A stretch of DNA of 64,000 nucleotides from an uncultured Kordiimonas sp. (GTDB taxonomy: Bacteria; Pseudomonadota; Alphaproteobacteria; Sphingomonadales; Kordiimonadaceae), in the NCBI GenBank assembly GCA_947492375.1, contig CANLMI010000002.1, positions 807,529-871,528 of the forward strand, read 5' to 3'. The notes beneath the pieces are model-generated. The model did no database searches and was not told where the DNA came from. It saw only the letters and a program-made list of their open reading frames with translations. Positions within the stretch are counted from its first letter, which is position 1. Each line of letters begins with the position of its first letter. Made by a program: the position numbers and the translations under genes. Of the stretch, positions 1 through 11,292 are shown one piece after another.

Positions 1-815
1 TTCACAGCGTCCATCAAACTCGCGACAGCATCTGCCTGATCAATACCAACTTCAAATGCTAGCAAACCTCCGTCACGAAGAAAACTTCCTACAGTGGAAA
101 CTATCCGGCGGTAAAATAACAAACCATCTTGCCCGCCTTTTAACGCCGTTACTGGTTCATAATCTTTCACATCATGCATCAGTTCATGAATATCATCATC
201 CGGTATATAGGGGGGGTTGGATACAATACATTCAAAAGGACCGTGTTCTTCAAGTACAGTAGCAGCGTTATCATTTAAAACATCAACTTCAAGAAATTGT
301 ACACGCTCCAAAAGGTTTAAACTTTGTGCATTTTGCCGGGCCACCTTCAGAGCTTCAGTTGAAATATCGCACCCAATTCCCTTAGCAGATAGATTTTCGT
401 GCAATAGCGATAAAAGGATACAGCCGCTACCTGTGCCAATATCGAGAAAAGTGGTATTTTTCTTTTTTACACCAATACGCTTTATAACAACCTCAACTAA
501 CGTCTCTGTATCGGCTCTGGGAACAAGGGTATGTTTGTTAACCTGAAACGGCAGACTCCAAAATTCCTGTTCACCAATAATATAAGCAACAGGTTCACCT
601 GCACACCGACGTTCAATAACCTGCCAAAACACCTGACTTTTGATTTCAGGGATCGTTTGATCACGCAGAACAATTTGCTTGGTACGATCATAACCAAACA
701 CAAATTCAGTTAACAATTCCACATCAAACTCAGGGCTTAAAGAACCAGAGTTAGCAATTTTTTCAATTGCCAATTGAATACAATCACCAAGCGTTATTAA
801 CGACTTTACTGTCAA
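1..815 (-). CDS. prmC: Peptide chain release factor N5-glutamine methyltransferase PrmC/HemK (3' end truncated by window edge)
   Basis: Reverse-strand translation from TTG at 815 ([19 protein letters not shown]...[22 protein letters not shown]) through the SNPPYI (NPPY) motif near 205-240; overlaps the prfA stop, the usual prfA-prmC arrangement. Missing from the ORF track because the stop lies outside the window. Confidence 0.9.
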   Translation of the reverse strand, partial: MTVKSLITLGDCIQLAIEKIANSGSLSPEFDVELLTEFVFGYDRTKQIVLRDQTIPEIKSQVFWQVIERRCAGEPVAYIIGEQEFWSLPFQVNKHTLVPRADTETLVEVVIKRIGVKKKNTTFLDIGTGSGCILLSLLHENLSAKGIGCDISTEALKVARQNAQSLNLLERVQFLEVDVLNDNAATVLEEHGPFECIVSNPPYIPDDDIHELMHDVKDYEPVTALKGGQDGLLFYRRIVSTVGSFLRDGGLLAFEVGIDQADAVASLMDAV

Positions 816-1891
816 AAGCCATTTTCCATTGCCGAAAGTTTTGCAGCTTGGTCTTCTGCAATCAACGCAGCAACAACGTCACTCAATCCGTCCCCGGCAA
901 GCACCTGATCCAATTTATGCAGTGTCAATCCAATACGGTGGTCAGTTACACGCCCTTGGGGGAAATTATACGTGCGAATTCGCTCAGAGCGATCGCCTGA
1001 CCCTACTTGTGCCTTCCGGTCTTCTGACCTTTCTGAATGAAGTTTCTCACGCTCTACTTCATAAAGGCGCGCCATCATAATCTTCATCGCCTGATCACGA
1101 TTCTTATGTTGTGACTTATCACTTTGTACAACCATAATGCCTGTTGGAAGGTGAGTGATTCGCACAGCCGAATCCGTTGTATTAACGTGCTGACCACCCG
1201 AGCCTGAAGCCCGCATTGTATCAATTCTGAAATCTTCCTGCTTTATATTTAAATCAACCTCTTCAGCTTCAGGAAGCACAGCAACAGTTGCTGCACTCGT
1301 GTGAATACGCCCGCCAGATTCGGTTGTTGGAACCCTTTGCACACGGTGAACACCTGATTCGAATTTAAGGCGTGCAAACACACCTTGACCGCTCACATTG
1401 GCAACAATTTCCTTAAATCCCCCGACATCCGAAGACGATGCAGAAATAATCTCAACCTTCCAACCATTTGACGTCGCGAACCCTTCATACATACGGAACA
1501 AATCACCCGCAAAAAGCGCTGCTTCATCACCACCTGTTCCAGCACGAATTTCTACGATAGCCGAGCGCTCATCTGCCGCATCCTTTGGTAGAAGTGCAAT
1601 CGAGAGCTCACGGTCCATTTCAGGCAGGCGCTCCTTAAGCTCATGAAACTCTTCCAGCGCCAACTCCTTCATCTCAGGGTCGTCACCTGCCTCAATCATT
1701 TCAGCGAGATCAATCATTTCCTGACGGCCACTACGCAGGGCATTCGCTGCCTCAACAATAGGCCCAAGATCAGAGTATTCCTTGCTTAGTTTCACAAACT
1801 CTTCGTTCGAAAACTCATCCGGCGTACCGAGCGAATGTTCAAGGTAACTATACCGATCTAAAAGCTGTTCAATACGTTCATCAGTAATCAC
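812..1891 (-). CDS. prfA: Peptide chain release factor 1
   Basis: 359 aa; GSGGQHVN (GGQ) motif and RF1-type domains. Confidence 0.97.
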   Translation of the reverse strand: MITDERIEQLLDRYSYLEHSLGTPDEFSNEEFVKLSKEYSDLGPIVEAANALRSGRQEMIDLAEMIEAGDDPEMKELALEEFHELKERLPEMDRELSIALLPKDAADERSAIVEIRAGTGGDEAALFAGDLFRMYEGFATSNGWKVEIISASSSDVGGFKEIVANVSGQGVFARLKFESGVHRVQRVPTTESGGRIHTSAATVAVLPEAEEVDLNIKQEDFRIDTMRASGSGGQHVNTTDSAVRITHLPTGIMVVQSDKSQHKNRDQAMKIMMARLYEVEREKLHSERSEDRKAQVGSGDRSERIRTYNFPQGRVTDHRIGLTLHKLDQVLAGDGLSDVVAALIAEDQAAKLSAMENGF

Positions 1892-1906
1892 AGGTAGAAC
1901 GCTCCC

Positions 1907-3163
1907 TTAATTAAATTGAATTGCCGCAGCAATATCCGCAAACGCAATTTCAGACTGTGTTCCATCATCCAAGCGCTTCAACATGGCTGTGCCCTGCTCT
2001 AACTCGTTGTCACCAATAATAATTGCAAATGCTGCATTCGCTTTATCAGCTCTATTCATACGTTTTTTCATATTACCTGAACGGTCAGCAGTAACAGTTA
2101 ATCCTTTATTTCGCAGCATTTCAGCAATCTCAAAGGCCTTAAACGTTGCAGCTTCACCCATTGGCATAATAACAACAGGTCGTTCAGGTGCCTCGCCAAC
2201 ATCTGCAAGCATCGCAAGGCGCTCAATCCCCCCTGCCCAACCAACACCAGAAGTCGCCGGACCACCGAGCTGCTCAATCAGCCCGTCATAACGACCACCA
2301 CCAAGCACCGTACCTTGTGCACCAAGCTCGGTCGTCACAAATTCAAACGCGGTATGACAATAATAATCCATCCCACGCACCAGCCGCTCATCATGGATAT
2401 AAGGAACTCCAACAATATCTAATCCCTTTTTAACCGTTTCAAAAAAATTGAGCGATGTTTCATTAAGATGGTCAGATAATTTCGGAGCATCGGTTACAAT
2501 CTTTTTGTCGCCCTCATCCTTACTATCCAAAATTCGAAGCGGATTACTTTCAAGACGTCGCTGGCTATCCTCTGACAAGTCCCCTTTAAACTTGTTCAAG
2601 TACGTCACCAGCGCTTCCTTATATGCTGTGCGACTTTCCTTATCACCGAGCGTATTCAGATGCAGCACAACTTTTTCGCCAAGTCCAAGCTCTCTCAAAA
2701 GACGCCACGCCATCGCGATCATATCAATATCAGCTTCTGGAGTATCTTGCCCTAAAAGTTCTGCATTAATTTGATGGAACTGACGATACCGACCCTTTTG
2801 TGGCCGTTCATAACGGAAGGCAGGCCCATAACTCATTAACCGGCAAGGCAAGTTTTGTTGCATGCCATTTGAGATAAAAGCACGGCATACGCCCGCGGTA
2901 AATTCTGGGCGCAACGTTAATTCTTCACCGCCGCGGTCTTCAAATGTATACATTTCCTTAGAAACTATATCAGACGCCTCACCAAGCGGGCGTTTATAAA
3001 CCTCGGTAAATTCAAAAATAGGCGTTGCTAGTTCTTCAAATCCATACGTGCCCGCAACGCGGCGGAATGTATCCACTACGCAGGTCATATTTCTGGCCTC
3101 AACACCGTATATATCACGGGTTCCGCGTGCTGGTTGCAGCTTGGACACAATAAATTCCTTCAA
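1907..3163 (-). CDS. hisS: Histidyl-tRNA synthetase
   Basis: 418 aa; class II aaRS motifs (RPEFTAGVCRAF, FRYERPQKGRYRQFHQ, LGGGRYDGL). Confidence 0.96.
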   Translation of the reverse strand: MKEFIVSKLQPARGTRDIYGVEARNMTCVVDTFRRVAGTYGFEELATPIFEFTEVYKRPLGEASDIVSKEMYTFEDRGGEELTLRPEFTAGVCRAFISNGMQQNLPCRLMSYGPAFRYERPQKGRYRQFHQINAELLGQDTPEADIDMIAMAWRLLRELGLGEKVVLHLNTLGDKESRTAYKEALVTYLNKFKGDLSEDSQRRLESNPLRILDSKDEGDKKIVTDAPKLSDHLNETSLNFFETVKKGLDIVGVPYIHDERLVRGMDYYCHTAFEFVTTELGAQGTVLGGGRYDGLIEQLGGPATSGVGWAGGIERLAMLADVGEAPERPVVIMPMGEAATFKAFEIAEMLRNKGLTVTADRSGNMKKRMNRADKANAAFAIIIGDNELEQGTAMLKRLDDGTQSEIAFADIAAAIQFN

Positions 3164-3169
3164 AAACAG

Positions 3170-4282
3170 CTAAGCGTTGATTTTAGCTGCTTCGTCAAGT
3201 TGAGCAGCTTTCTCTTCGACAAGTTCAACAATATGGTCAACGAGTTTATCGTCAGTGATTTTATGATCAGTTACACCAGAGAGGTAAACCATATGGTTGC
3301 CCTGCCCCCCGCCAGTAAGGCCAATATCCGTCTCTCTCGCCTCACCAGGGCCGTTTACCACACACCCAATGATTGAGAGGCTAAGCGGTGTATGAATATG
3401 ACTGAGGCGCTCTTCAAGAATTTCAACCGTTTTGATAACAGGAAATGCCTGACGCGCGCACGACGGGCAGGAAATAATCTGGACACCCCGGTGCCTTAGC
3501 CCAAGCGACTTCAGCATTTCAAAGCCAACTTTAACTTCTTCCACCGGATCAGCAGAAAGCGAAACCCGGATTGTATCGCCAATCCCTGCCCACAATAATG
3601 AACCAAGACCAATTGATGATTTCACTGTCCCGCCGCGGAGGCCACCTGCTTCTGTAATACCCAGATGAAGCGGGTAATCACAGGCGTCAGCGAGGCCTTG
3701 ATAGGCGGCAACCGCCAGAAATACATCAGAGGCCTTCACACTGATTTTGAAGTTAAAAAAATCATTATCTTCCAGGATACGCGCATGCTCAAGCGCACTT
3801 TCAACTAATGCTTCCGGGCACGGTTCTGCATATTTTTCGAGAAGGTGTTTTTCAAGAGAGCCTGCGTTCACACCAATTCGCATTGAACAACCATTTGCCT
3901 TAGCAGCACGAACAACTTCTTTTACACGCTCACTCGACCCGATATTACCGGGGTTAATCCTGAGACAAGCAGCGCCAGCATCCGCAGCCTCAAGGGCGCG
4001 TTTATAATGAAAATGAATATCTGCAACCACAGGAACATTTGCTTCGCGGCAAATTTCTGGCATTGCAGCAGTGGACGCTTCGTCCGGGCAAGATACCCGA
4101 ACAATATCTACACCTGCTTCTTCAGCCTGCCTAATCTGGTCAATTGTAGCAGCAGCATCAGACGTTAATGTATTTGTCATCGTTTGGACTGTAATTGGTG
4201 CATCACCACCAACAGGAACATCGCCCACCATTATCTGACGGGACTTGCGTCGAATTACATCTCTCCACGGACGAATGCTCAT
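3170..4282 (-). CDS. ispG: 4-hydroxy-3-methylbut-2-en-1-yl diphosphate synthase (flavodoxin)
   Basis: 370 aa; IspG/GcpE sequence incl. PVQTMTNT, CPSCAR and [10 protein letters not shown] Fe-S motifs. Confidence 0.96.
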   Translation of the reverse strand: MSIRPWRDVIRRKSRQIMVGDVPVGGDAPITVQTMTNTLTSDAAATIDQIRQAEEAGVDIVRVSCPDEASTAAMPEICREANVPVVADIHFHYKRALEAADAGAACLRINPGNIGSSERVKEVVRAAKANGCSMRIGVNAGSLEKHLLEKYAEPCPEALVESALEHARILEDNDFFNFKISVKASDVFLAVAAYQGLADACDYPLHLGITEAGGLRGGTVKSSIGLGSLLWAGIGDTIRVSLSADPVEEVKVGFEMLKSLGLRHRGVQIISCPSCARQAFPVIKTVEILEERLSHIHTPLSLSIIGCVVNGPGEARETDIGLTGGGQGNHMVYLSGVTDHKITDDKLVDHIVELVEEKAAQLDEAAKINA

Positions 4283-4395
4283 GTCTCTTACCTTACGTCA
4301 ATCAACGAACAGCAATATAGCCATATATTATGGGCTATACATGAGCAAGACAGCTTATGAACGCAAGTAAAAAGCGCGAAAACCTATAAATATTC

Positions 4396-5448
4396 TCATT
4401 CTGTTAAATTCCGCCGACGAAGGCTATCCAACGACGTTGCAGGGATTACTTCATCTAATTCGCCTAGAGGTGCAGTTTCATAGCTACCTACTGCCAAATG
4501 TACCGCGCCAGCATTACTGGTACTAAACAAAACCCCTGTTTCCAGATTAGGGTTAAAATGCTCACCAGCACTTAATATACCGGACCATACCTCACTGCCA
4601 TCAGCACGCGCCAAACGAACCCAACTATCGCGTTTTGCTATAATGGTCACATCGTTAGATAACACTTCCGTATCAATAGACTCAGCAAAAACAGGAGAGG
4701 CAAAAAGTGATTGTTTCTCATTATTATGCGGGGTTTCAAACGCAGACTGTATGGATGCTGCCTCTAATTTCTCTGAAAAGTCGTCAGAGGTCTCAGGGGA
4801 AACATTCGGCGCCGCAGTTTGATCAATTTCAGCCGGATTAACTGGACTGATATTTTCAGAAACATAGGTAGCTTGTATAATATTCGTTCCAACGTCAATT
4901 GCTTGACCTTGATCAGAAACCATCATTTCTGGGCTAATGTCCGCCAGCAAGTTTGAATTCTGTGAATTTGTGTTTTCCGCAACCATCGTCTGAACCGCGA
5001 CATTAGCACCAAAAAACGACCAGACACACGCCACGCCTAATGCAGCCATCGCAGGCGCCAGCCAACCTTTACGGCGACTTGATCCTATTGAAGAAAAACT
5101 TGGCCTCATTGAAGAAAACTTGTTTGAATTGGCAGATTTAGTTTCGTTTAATTCTAGCGGCTCAACGATAGAACATTGGTCTTTATACTGCGCGACAATT
5201 GCACCACTATCCAAACCAAGAACATCCGCGTAGGATCTAATAAATCCAATAGTAAAAGTTTGCGCAGGTAATTCATGATAACTGCCAGCCTCTATCGCCT
5301 TTAGATAACAGATACTAACGCAAGTTTCTTGAGCAACCTCAGACAAGCTAAGGCCTTGTTTATTGCGCGCAGATTTTAGAAGCTCGGAAACCGAGCTATC
5401 TGACTTCGTCATTTTAACCGTCCCCTGTCGATTTTTTTCGACAGTCAT
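4396..5448 (-). CDS. RodZ-like helix-turn-helix domain protein with single TM and C-terminal DUF4115-type domain
   Basis: N-terminal XRE HTH (LLKSARNKQGLSLSEVAQETCVSICYLKAIEAG), central hydrophobic segment, C-terminal WVRLARADGSEVWSGIL. Confidence 0.8.
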   Translation of the reverse strand: MTVEKNRQGTVKMTKSDSSVSELLKSARNKQGLSLSEVAQETCVSICYLKAIEAGSYHELPAQTFTIGFIRSYADVLGLDSGAIVAQYKDQCSIVEPLELNETKSANSNKFSSMRPSFSSIGSSRRKGWLAPAMAALGVACVWSFFGANVAVQTMVAENTNSQNSNLLADISPEMMVSDQGQAIDVGTNIIQATYVSENISPVNPAEIDQTAAPNVSPETSDDFSEKLEAASIQSAFETPHNNEKQSLFASPVFAESIDTEVLSNDVTIIAKRDSWVRLARADGSEVWSGILSAGEHFNPNLETGVLFSTSNAGAVHLAVGSYETAPLGELDEVIPATSLDSLRRRNLTE

Positions 5449-5696
5449 TTAGCTGTTAGCTCCAATATCCAGCTAATGTCCCATTTGGTGACATAAAAGC
5501 CAATTTGAACTACAGATGTCTTCCTAACACCCCAAGACAACCAATAGCCCCGGTAATAGGATTATTATTTTCCTATTTATAACCACCTATTAGTCAAAAA
5601 ACATTTAACGCATAGAGTCAATTGTATGCACCTTATGGGTGCAAAAATTGGTATTTTATTTCGCAATAGTAGTGATGATTGTTAACTATTTGGAAT

Positions 5697-7964
5697 TTAA
5701 CCCAATTTTACCCGATGATCGCGAGCAAAATGAGCAAGCGAATCGCGAATCGAATGGTCCGCTGAAGAAAGTTTAGAGAGCATGAATTCTTCTAATCTAT
5801 CCAGATTCATAGACCTAACCATTCGCTTAACAGGGCCAATAGCGGTAGGAGAAACCGATAATCGCCTCAAACCAAGGCCAATTAGCGCCATAGCTTCAAT
5901 GGGTTTACTACCCATCTCTCCACACAGCGTAATTGGCACATCTTTATCATTACAGGCTTGGATGACAGAATATAAAAACGACAACACTGGCGGCGCCAAC
6001 AAATCATATCGGTCGGTCAACCTCGGATTAGAGCGGTCACAAGCAAAGAAAAACTGCATTAAGTCATTTGTACCAACGGATAAAAAATCAACCTCGTTCA
6101 ATAATAAATCCATCTGCCACGCAAGTGACGGGATCTCTAGCATACATCCCACTTTGATGGATGCTGGAGGCACCCGGTTATACATTTCCAAGCGGTTGAT
6201 TTCTTTTTGTAATATTGCCTTACATCTTTTCAATTCTGCAACTTCTGCAATCATAGGAAACATAACACAGAGATCACGCCCAGCCGCCGCATACAACATA
6301 GCGCGTAACTGAAACCGCAAAAGGGCAGGTCGTTCCAATGCAATTCGTATAGCCCGCCAACCCATTGCCGGGTTCTCTTCTTCTTCATCACGAGGCAAAA
6401 ACGGCACCTGTTTATCACCGCCAATATCCAGTGTTCGAAATACAACTGGCTTTTTTTCAGCGCTATCAAGAACGGCACTATAGATTTTAAATTGTTCATC
6501 TACTTTGGGCAGCACCGGCGAAATCATAAACTGAAATTCTGTTCTAAAAAGACCTATGCCTTCCGCGCCAGTATTTTCAATATTAGGTAAATCAACCAAA
6601 AGCCCGGCATTCATAAAGAGATTAACTCTCTTACCGTCCAATGTTTCTGAGGGCAAACACCGCTCGGCCTCATAGGCTTCCAATTGCTTGCGGATCAACT
6701 TCGCAGTTTGTCGGTAACTCTCTATAATATCTTCGGACGGACGGACATAAACATGCTCACTGCCCGTATCGACAATCACATGTTCGCCTGCTTCAACATG
6801 TGATAACAGCCCCGACACTCGGCCAATAACAGGAATTCCCATCGCGCGGGCGATAATTGTTACATGCGCGGTGGCAGAACCCTCTTCTAAAACAATTGCT
6901 TGCAGATATGTCCGGTCATAATCCATCAGCTCTGCAGGGCCAATATTCCGGGCTATTAGTACGGTTTGATCGCTGAGAGCTTCGCGCTCACTTGTTTCAC
7001 AGCCTTGAAGAATACGTATAAGTCTGGACGCAAGATCTTCAAAGTCTGCAATTCGTTCCCGAAGATAAGGGTCACGTATCTTTTGCATCCGAATACGATT
7101 ATCTTGTTGTACCCTGTCAACAGCAGCTTCTGCGGTAAGCCCCGAAAGCGCAGCTTCACGCATTTTTGCCTGCCACCCCTGATCATAGGCAAACATCCGG
7201 TATGTCTCCAGAACTTCACGGTGCTCGCCCATATGTGATAGATCAGGATGTTTCAGCATATCCTCAAGTTGCTCTCTCAAGGTTGAGATCGCTTGCTCCA
7301 GACGAACAACCTCCGCATCCACATCTTCGGCAACAGTACGCTTAATCTTAATCTGAGGTTGATGGAAAACGGCTATTCCCGAGCCAACGCCGTCTGATAG
7401 TTTTGTGCCATTCAGGGTAACAGGCGCACCTAATGTTGCGGCATCTTCGCTCAATTCATCTGGCGCTATAAGATCACCAGAAGCCACAAGCTCGGAAATC
7501 ACCATTGCAATGGTTTGAAGTGCTTCAACCTCTTCAATTTTATAGGATCGCGGTGTAACATTCTGGACGACAAGAACACCAGCGACTTTACCGGTCCTGA
7601 GAACAGGCACCCCTAAAAAGCTATGATAAATATCTTCACCAGTTTCAGGGCGGTAGGCAAACCTTGGATGGTTAGGAGCTTCTGAAATATTTAAAGGGAT
7701 TCCGCGTTCTGCAACTAACCCAACAAGACCTTCACCGATATTCAATCGAGTCTGATGGACAGCGCTTGCCTTCAGCCCTTCTGTAGCAAACAGTTCAAGC
7801 ACTCCGCCTGCCCGCGAAAGATAAATAGAGCAAACCTCTGCAACCATATTCTGCGCAATCAAGTGCGCCACACGATCAAGCCGATCTTGTGCGCTTCCAC
7901 CTGCCGCCATGACACTATGCAGGCGCCGCAAAAGCAGACGTGGTTGACTGACATTGTCAGACAC
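5697..7964 (-). CDS. ptsP: Phosphoenolpyruvate-protein phosphotransferase PtsP (GAF-domain enzyme I-Ntr)
   Basis: 755 aa; N-terminal GAF domain, TAHVTIIARAMGIPVIG phosphohistidine motif, PEP-utilising TIM-barrel motifs (FRTEFQFM, LCGEMGSKP). Confidence 0.93.
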   Translation of the reverse strand: MSDNVSQPRLLLRRLHSVMAAGGSAQDRLDRVAHLIAQNMVAEVCSIYLSRAGGVLELFATEGLKASAVHQTRLNIGEGLVGLVAERGIPLNISEAPNHPRFAYRPETGEDIYHSFLGVPVLRTGKVAGVLVVQNVTPRSYKIEEVEALQTIAMVISELVASGDLIAPDELSEDAATLGAPVTLNGTKLSDGVGSGIAVFHQPQIKIKRTVAEDVDAEVVRLEQAISTLREQLEDMLKHPDLSHMGEHREVLETYRMFAYDQGWQAKMREAALSGLTAEAAVDRVQQDNRIRMQKIRDPYLRERIADFEDLASRLIRILQGCETSEREALSDQTVLIARNIGPAELMDYDRTYLQAIVLEEGSATAHVTIIARAMGIPVIGRVSGLLSHVEAGEHVIVDTGSEHVYVRPSEDIIESYRQTAKLIRKQLEAYEAERCLPSETLDGKRVNLFMNAGLLVDLPNIENTGAEGIGLFRTEFQFMISPVLPKVDEQFKIYSAVLDSAEKKPVVFRTLDIGGDKQVPFLPRDEEEENPAMGWRAIRIALERPALLRFQLRAMLYAAAGRDLCVMFPMIAEVAELKRCKAILQKEINRLEMYNRVPPASIKVGCMLEIPSLAWQMDLLLNEVDFLSVGTNDLMQFFFACDRSNPRLTDRYDLLAPPVLSFLYSVIQACNDKDVPITLCGEMGSKPIEAMALIGLGLRRLSVSPTAIGPVKRMVRSMNLDRLEEFMLSKLSSADHSIRDSLAHFARDHRVKLG

Positions 7965-8056
7965 AGATTACCTCACAATTAAGAATTATCCCGAATTACT
8001 TTGCCAGTAATATGAATGCGACTATACCGAATTACACGAACAGTGCATCAAAATTT

Positions 8057-9079
8057 TTAGCTCAAATAATCAGCTGCTTGCGCTACCAACTCGTCGATAA
8101 TATCGCTAGTAGGCATTTCACTTTTAACCATTCCAACACTTTGGCCAGCCATGATTGACCCTGTTTCAACATCACCATCGATCACAGCGCGCCTTAAAGC
8201 GCCACCCCAGAAGTGCTCAATCTGCATTTGAGCTTCATCCTGAGACACTTCCTTATTTTGATATTTAGTCAATACTTCCTGCTGTGTTCTCATAAATTGT
8301 TCCGTACCTTCATTACGCAGAGCACGAACAGGAATTACAGGAAATTTAGGATCAATTTGCACACTTGCTATTGCATCACGGGCATTTCCGCGGATAAAGG
8401 CCCTTTTAAAACGTTCGTGAGCAATACATTCATTTGCAACCACGAAGCGGGTACCAAGTTGCGCACCAGCAGCACCCATTTCAAGATACCCAGCTATAGC
8501 CTCACCGCGGCCAATCCCTCCTGCAACGAATACCGGAATTTGATCACCGACCACGGGTAAAACCTCTTGTGCCAGAACACTCGTCGAAACTGGCCCAATA
8601 TGACCGCCTGCTTCCATACCTTCGATAACAAGTGCATCAACTCCGACCCTGATCAGCTTCTTGGCAAGTGACACGGCCGGGGCAAAACACATCAATTTAG
8701 CACCGAAATCCTTAATGGCTTTAATCGATGAGACAGCAGGCAATCCACCAGCCAACACCACATGGCTAACTTGATGTTCACGGCAAACGGCTATTAAGTT
8801 ATCAATATCGGGATGCAGTGTAATAAGATTAACCCCGAACGGCTTATCAGTCATGGCACGTGTTGCAGCAATCTCCTGAGATAAAAGCTCAGGTGTCATA
8901 CCACCGCAGGCAATAATACCGAAGCCGCCAGCGTTAGATATAGCAGACACAAGGTTACGTTCAGAGACCCACGTCATTGCGCCGCCTAAAATCGCATATT
9001 CACTCCCAAGGAAAGCTGTACCTTTTTCCCAAAGCCTGTTTAAGCGATTTAGCCCCGCCTCATGATTATCTTGTGTCAC
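8057..9079 (-). CDS. NAD(P)H-dependent flavin oxidoreductase / nitronate monooxygenase (2-nitropropane dioxygenase family)
   Basis: YAILGGAMTWVSERNLVSAISNAGGFGIIACGG, EGMEAGGHIG, VFVAGGIGRG motifs; GTG start at 9079 preferred over the track's 9169 start, which overlaps lysC. Confidence 0.8.
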   Translation of the reverse strand: MTQDNHEAGLNRLNRLWEKGTAFLGSEYAILGGAMTWVSERNLVSAISNAGGFGIIACGGMTPELLSQEIAATRAMTDKPFGVNLITLHPDIDNLIAVCREHQVSHVVLAGGLPAVSSIKAIKDFGAKLMCFAPAVSLAKKLIRVGVDALVIEGMEAGGHIGPVSTSVLAQEVLPVVGDQIPVFVAGGIGRGEAIAGYLEMGAAGAQLGTRFVVANECIAHERFKRAFIRGNARDAIASVQIDPKFPVIPVRALRNEGTEQFMRTQQEVLTKYQNKEVSQDEAQMQIEHFWGGALRRAVIDGDVETGSIMAGQSVGMVKSEMPTSDIIDELVAQAADYLS

Positions 9080-9098
9080 GTTACAATTGCCTTTTCTA

Positions 9099-10322
9099 TT
9101 ATTCGGCAGAATCGAGCCCATACGCTGTATGGAGCGCACGAACTGCAAGCTCAGTGTATTCAGCATCAATTAGAACACTGGTTTTTATTTCTGAAGTCGA
9201 GATAACCTGAATATTGATACCTTTTTCAGCAAGTGTATCAAACATCTTACGGGCCACACCCGCATGGCTTTTCATACCAACACCAACGACAGAAACCTTT
9301 ACAACATTGTCTGTAGATAAAAGGTCTTGATATCCAAGTGTTTCTTTATGTTCAGTCAGCGTTTTAATAGTTCGCGGCAAGTCATCTTCTGAAATTGTAA
9401 AAGTAACATCGGTTGCTTTACCATTATCAGAAGCACTTTGAACAATCATATCCACATTTACATTAGCATCCGCAAGAGGAGCGAACAAATTCGATACCTT
9501 ACCAGGGCTGTCTAAAAGACCAACAACCGTTACTTTTGCCTCACTCTTAGCATATGCAATGCCGCTAACAACTTCTTGTTCCACGATCTCTTCCTCGCCT
9601 ACCACCAGTGTACCTGGTAAATCTTCAAATGATGATAAAACCTGTGTTCTAACGCCGTACTTCATTGCCAGAGCAACGGAGCGTGTTTGCAATACTTTTG
9701 CTCCAAGAGATGCCATTTCGAGCATTTCTTCGTATGTGACTTTTTCAAGTTTACGTGCTCTTGGAACAATACGGGGGTCTGTTGTGTAAATACCATCTAC
9801 ATCTGTGTAAATATCACACTGATCTGCACCTATTGCCGCTGCTATGGCAACAGCCGTTGTATCGCTACCACCGCGGCCAAGTGTCGTAATTCTATTATCT
9901 TCAGCAATACCTTGAAACCCTGCAACAACAGCTACACGACCGCCTGCAAGACACTCTTCGAGTTTATCCGTCTTGATTTCTTCAATTCGTGCAGCCCCGT
10001 GTACATTGTTCGTGATCATTGGGATTTGCCAACCAAGAAAAGAGCGCGCTGGCACCCCCATATCTTGAAGCGTGATAGCAAGGAGGCCGCTGGTAATCTG
10101 CTCTCCTGCAGCTACCACAGTATCATACTCGCGCGCGTCATGCATCATGGCCGCGCCTCGGCAATACTCAACAAGCTGATTAGTCGTACCAGACATCGCT
10201 GAAACAACAACCACAACTTCGTGGCCTTCCTCAACTGCCTTAACAATCCTTGCAGCGACATTCCTGATACGGTCCAGGTCACCGACAGATGTACCGCCAA
10301 ACTTTTTTACTATTCTTGCCAT
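9099..10322 (-). CDS. lysC: Aspartate kinase
   Basis: KFGGTSVGDLDRI motif, ACT domains, 407 aa. Confidence 0.96.
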   Translation of the reverse strand: MARIVKKFGGTSVGDLDRIRNVAARIVKAVEEGHEVVVVVSAMSGTTNQLVEYCRGAAMMHDAREYDTVVAAGEQITSGLLAITLQDMGVPARSFLGWQIPMITNNVHGAARIEEIKTDKLEECLAGGRVAVVAGFQGIAEDNRITTLGRGGSDTTAVAIAAAIGADQCDIYTDVDGIYTTDPRIVPRARKLEKVTYEEMLEMASLGAKVLQTRSVALAMKYGVRTQVLSSFEDLPGTLVVGEEEIVEQEVVSGIAYAKSEAKVTVVGLLDSPGKVSNLFAPLADANVNVDMIVQSASDNGKATDVTFTISEDDLPRTIKTLTEHKETLGYQDLLSTDNVVKVSVVGVGMKSHAGVARKMFDTLAEKGINIQVISTSEIKTSVLIDAEYTELAVRALHTAYGLDSAE

Positions 10323-10502
10323 CTAAATGATCCAGACAGAAATAAACATAATGCTATTATGCCGCATTGCGCTTGACCTAAAACATATAAAAATGCGTAT
10401 AAATGCAGCGCGACTTGTCTACAGGTTGATTATCATATTCGCAAGAGCGTAAAAGCCCAGTTCACAAAGATTTTTTGTAATATTATTTCAAGGAGACCTA
10501 CT

Positions 10503-11270
10503 TTGACAGCAGAAATGAACAATGAAATTGCTACCGGTTCAACAGTTGATCAAAGTGAAGTGGAGTTTTTTGCAGCTATTTCGGACAGTTGGTGGGACCC
10601 AAAAGGCCCTTTCAAGCCCTTACATCAACTAAACCCAACCCGCTTAAAGTTCATTCGCGATGCAGTAACCGAGCATTTTAATTTAGATACATCAGCCAAT
10701 GAGCCATTCAAAAACCTTACATTTCTCGATATCGGATGCGGTGGTGGGTTAATTTCAGAACCCATGTCACGGTTAGGTGCAGACATGCACGGTGTTGATG
10801 CATCAGAAAAAAATATTCATGTTGCAAGCCATCACGCAAAGGAAACAGGTGCAACTGTAAACTACCGACACACTACCGCGGAAGCACTGGCAGAAGCCGG
10901 GGAAACATTTGATGTCATCATCAATATGGAAGTGATCGAACATGTGGCTAATGTGGATGCTTACCTGAAAGCCTGCCATCGCCTTCTAAAGCCTGGGGGT
11001 ATTATGTTACTTTCAACAATTAACCGCACCGCTAAAGCTTTCTTATTTGCCATTGTAGGTGCTGAATATGTTCTCAGGTGGTTACCCAAAGGAGCACATG
11101 ATTGGAATAAATTTATTACCCCTGAAGAACTTCAGACAGCCTGCCGAAAAGCAGGGTTCAATACATCGGCCGCAACAGGTTTTATCTTTTCACCATTCAG
11201 TCAAAAATGGTCTTTGTCTGGCAGGGATACAGATGTCAATTACGCAATGAAAGCGACAAATCAAATATAG
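10503..11270 (+). CDS. ubiG: Ubiquinone biosynthesis O-methyltransferase UbiG
   Basis: WWDPKGPFKPLHQLNPTRLKFI and LDIGCGGGLISEPMSRLGADMHGVD; divergent from lysC as in many alphaproteobacteria. Confidence 0.94.
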   Translation: MTAEMNNEIATGSTVDQSEVEFFAAISDSWWDPKGPFKPLHQLNPTRLKFIRDAVTEHFNLDTSANEPFKNLTFLDIGCGGGLISEPMSRLGADMHGVDASEKNIHVASHHAKETGATVNYRHTTAEALAEAGETFDVIINMEVIEHVANVDAYLKACHRLLKPGGIMLLSTINRTAKAFLFAIVGAEYVLRWLPKGAHDWNKFITPEELQTACRKAGFNTSAATGFIFSPFSQKWSLSGRDTDVNYAMKATNQI

Positions 11271-11292
11271 ATAAGCAGCAAATCAAAATAAA

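Noticed and set aside
5624-5660. TGCACCTTATGGGTGCA hairpin as ptsP terminator
   Set aside because: On the minus strand the T-run precedes rather than follows the stem, so it does not fit an intrinsic terminator for ptsP.
5782-6312. 176-aa plus-strand ORF inside ptsP
   Set aside because: Antisense shadow of a highly conserved gene.
8057-9169. Track start of the nitronate monooxygenase-like gene at 9169
   Set aside because: It overlaps lysC by ~70 nt; conserved homology begins near TQDNHEAGLNRL, so GTG at 9079 is preferred.
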